6,983 nucleotides of DNA from Synechococcales cyanobacterium PMM_0002. Its GTDB lineage: Bacteria; Cyanobacteriota; Cyanobacteriia; Elainellales; Elainellaceae. The notes beneath the pieces were generated by a model that saw only the letters and a program-made list of their open reading frames with translations, was not told the DNA's origin and did no database searches. Within the stretch, counting starts at the first letter, position 1; each line of letters opens with the position of its first letter. The stretch is from contig CASBQX010000310.1 of assembly GCA_949127925.1 (NCBI GenBank), forward strand, positions 1-6,983, in the 5' to 3' direction. Shown one piece after another: positions 6,090 to 6,983 of this stretch. A program made the position numbers and the translations under genes.

Positions 6090-6902
6090 ATGCCTAGCGG
6101 CACAGCCATAGATTCAAGGCAGGGCAATCGACGCAACCTACTCCCGTTGTCCACCAAACGGCAGGCGTTTTCTCCCCTCACTGTGTTTTGCGATTTCGAC
6201 GGACCCATTGTCGATGTATCTGATCGGTACTATCAGACCTACCAACTGGGTTTGGCAGAGGTGCAGGCCAACTATCAAGCGACAGGAATTACCCTACCGA
6301 TTCATTTGCTAACCAAAGAACAGTTTTGGCAAATGAAGCAGAACCGCGTCCCCGATGTTGAGATTGCGATGCGCTCTGGGCTATCGGGTGCAGAGATTGA
6401 TCTGTTTTTGCGGCAGGTTGTCCAGATCGTGAATCAACCCACCTTGCTCGATCAAGACTATTTGCAACCCGGTGTGCGCTGGGCGCTGACCATGCTCCAC
6501 AATCAGGGGGCACGATTGGCGTTGGTGACGCTACGCTGCCAGCAACAGGCTATCCAAATTCTCAATAGTCATAGCCTGTTGTCGATGTTTAGCGGCATTT
6601 GGGGCGCTCAAGACCAAGGCGTAGCCTATCTTAACCATGCTGACCACAAGACCCAACTGCTAACGGAGGCGATCGCCAGCTTTGGCGACATTGCTCCGCA
6701 TACGGCCTGGATGGTGGGCGACACCGAAGCCGACGTATTGGCCGGACAGGCCACCGATATCCCTACGATTGCCCTCACCTGCGGCATTCGCAGCCAAACC
6801 TACCTCAAAAAGTTTGAACCCACTCGGATTCACTCAGACTTACTGTCTGCGGCTCACTACCTGGTTTATCAAAAAAATGGGTCTAAAACCCTGCCCTTTT
6901 AG
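6090..6902 (+). CDS. HAD-superfamily hydrolase, phosphoglycolate phosphatase-like
   Basis: A 270-residue protein with all four haloacid dehalogenase motifs. Motif I is FCDFDGPIVD, with nucleophile D35 and acid/base D37. Motif II is LVTLR (T147). Motif III is K187 in DHKTQLL. Motif IV is MVGDTEADVLAG (D211, D215), which binds magnesium. A helical cap region (about 42-125) lies between motifs I and II, as in C1-cap phosphatases of the Gph/beta-phosphoglucomutase type. The protein probably hydrolyses a small phosphorylated metabolite in the cytoplasm; the substrate cannot be told. The first 30 residues, MPSGTAIDSRQGNRRNLLPL onwards, precede the fold and look unstructured. ATG 6090 is the earliest start, because two in-frame TAA codons end 4 bases upstream. 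There is no Shine-Dalgarno sequence, so a leaderless or shortened start is possible. It lies 117 bases after tex on the same strand, and a terminator hairpin overlaps its stop. Confidence 0.88.
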   Translation: MPSGTAIDSRQGNRRNLLPLSTKRQAFSPLTVFCDFDGPIVDVSDRYYQTYQLGLAEVQANYQATGITLPIHLLTKEQFWQMKQNRVPDVEIAMRSGLSGAEIDLFLRQVVQIVNQPTLLDQDYLQPGVRWALTMLHNQGARLALVTLRCQQQAIQILNSHSLLSMFSGIWGAQDQGVAYLNHADHKTQLLTEAIASFGDIAPHTAWMVGDTEADVLAGQATDIPTIALTCGIRSQTYLKKFEPTRIHSDLLSAAHYLVYQKNGSKTLPF

Positions 6903-6914
6903 GGCGGCTTTTAG
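6883..6914 (+). terminator. Terminator-like hairpin overlapping the HAD gene stop codon
   Basis: Arms 6883-6897 and 6901-6914 pair around a TTT loop: gccct with agggc at the top, two C-G pairs past a bulged T, one C-C mismatch, then ctaaaa with ttttag at the base. The U-run lies within the lower 3' arm. The HAD stop TAG (6900-6902) falls in the loop and the start of the right arm, so translating ribosomes would disturb folding until they leave. Confidence 0.5.
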
Positions 6915-6970
6915 TTAAAATGGAAGCGGTTGAAATCCCCAAGGTGGGCGGTTGTGAAGCGGCTTTTAGT
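6904..6970 (+). repeat. 12-base direct repeat gcggcttttagt
   Basis: Exact copies lie at 6904-6915 and 6959-6970, 55 bases apart. The first is the 3' arm of the terminator-like hairpin. The second falls inside the first codons of the probable next gene. No further copy is seen in the window. Confidence 0.6.
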
Positions 6971-6983
6971 CGGCACCCTAGAA
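6954..6983 (+). CDS. Probable start of the next gene (partial, GTG start)
   Basis: GTG 6954 opens a frame reading MKRLLVGTLE up to the window edge. A purine-rich AAGGTGGG at 6941-6948 lies at a suitable distance as a ribosome binding site. A basic start followed by a hydrophobic strand is typical of a nucleotide-binding fold. From memory, cyanobacterial phosphotransacetylase-like proteins with an N-terminal P-loop begin similarly (LLVG-LE before the P-loop), but ten residues are too few to assign. An ATG at 6920 in another frame also stays open to the edge but gives a less gene-like start. Confidence 0.42.
   Translation, partial: MKRLLVGTLE

Noticed and set aside
6920..6983. Alternative open frame from ATG 6920 (MEAVEIPKVGG and on) to the window edge.
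   Set aside because: It overlaps the GTG 6954 frame in another phase and has no ribosome binding site; the GTG frame has a purine-rich site and a more gene-like start. The choice is not certain with so little sequence.

Overview
This window is chromosomal DNA from a cyanobacterium. The octamer GCGATCGC (HIP1, the highly iterated palindrome of many cyanobacterial genomes) occurs ten times in about 7 kb, where a random sequence would give about 0.1. The gene content agrees: two-part 'PGNN-NTAR' secretory-type domains, a cobalamin-binding radical SAM protein and a long Tex protein. Filamentous forms such as Leptolyngbya and its relatives are a reasonable guess, but the genus cannot be read from the sequence. 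I see no phage, transposase, CRISPR array, tRNA or rRNA.

Left part, minus strand. A radical SAM/B12-binding protein (3083 to 1506) is followed by a strong hairpin terminator (1393-1436). Next comes an FKBP-type prolyl isomerase carrying two N-terminal PPC-like beta-sandwich domains (1275 to 235). Only 40 bases later the start of a secreted SH3-type protein (194 to beyond base 1) is cut by the window edge. The last two genes are probably co-transcribed and both point to the cell envelope or outside. The radical SAM gene is a separate unit.

Middle. A 528-base region (3084-3611) separates the radical SAM gene from the divergent tex gene. It holds two hairpins in the radical SAM leader, a 46-codon reading frame with an excellent ribosome binding site (3376-3516), and a possible pseudoknot just ahead of tex.

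Right part, plus strand. The tex gene (3612-5972) encodes a nucleic-acid-binding transcription accessory protein. It is followed by an AT-rich inverted repeat and a HAD-superfamily phosphatase-like gene (6090-6902). That gene's stop codon lies inside a terminator-like hairpin. A new gene probably begins at GTG 6954 and runs out of the window.

I found no convincing new multi-gene system. The observations most worth following are the small ORF upstream of tex, the structured leaders on both sides of the divergent region, and the FKBP-PPC fusion that has no signal peptide. The functions of the radical SAM and HAD proteins can be given only at family level.
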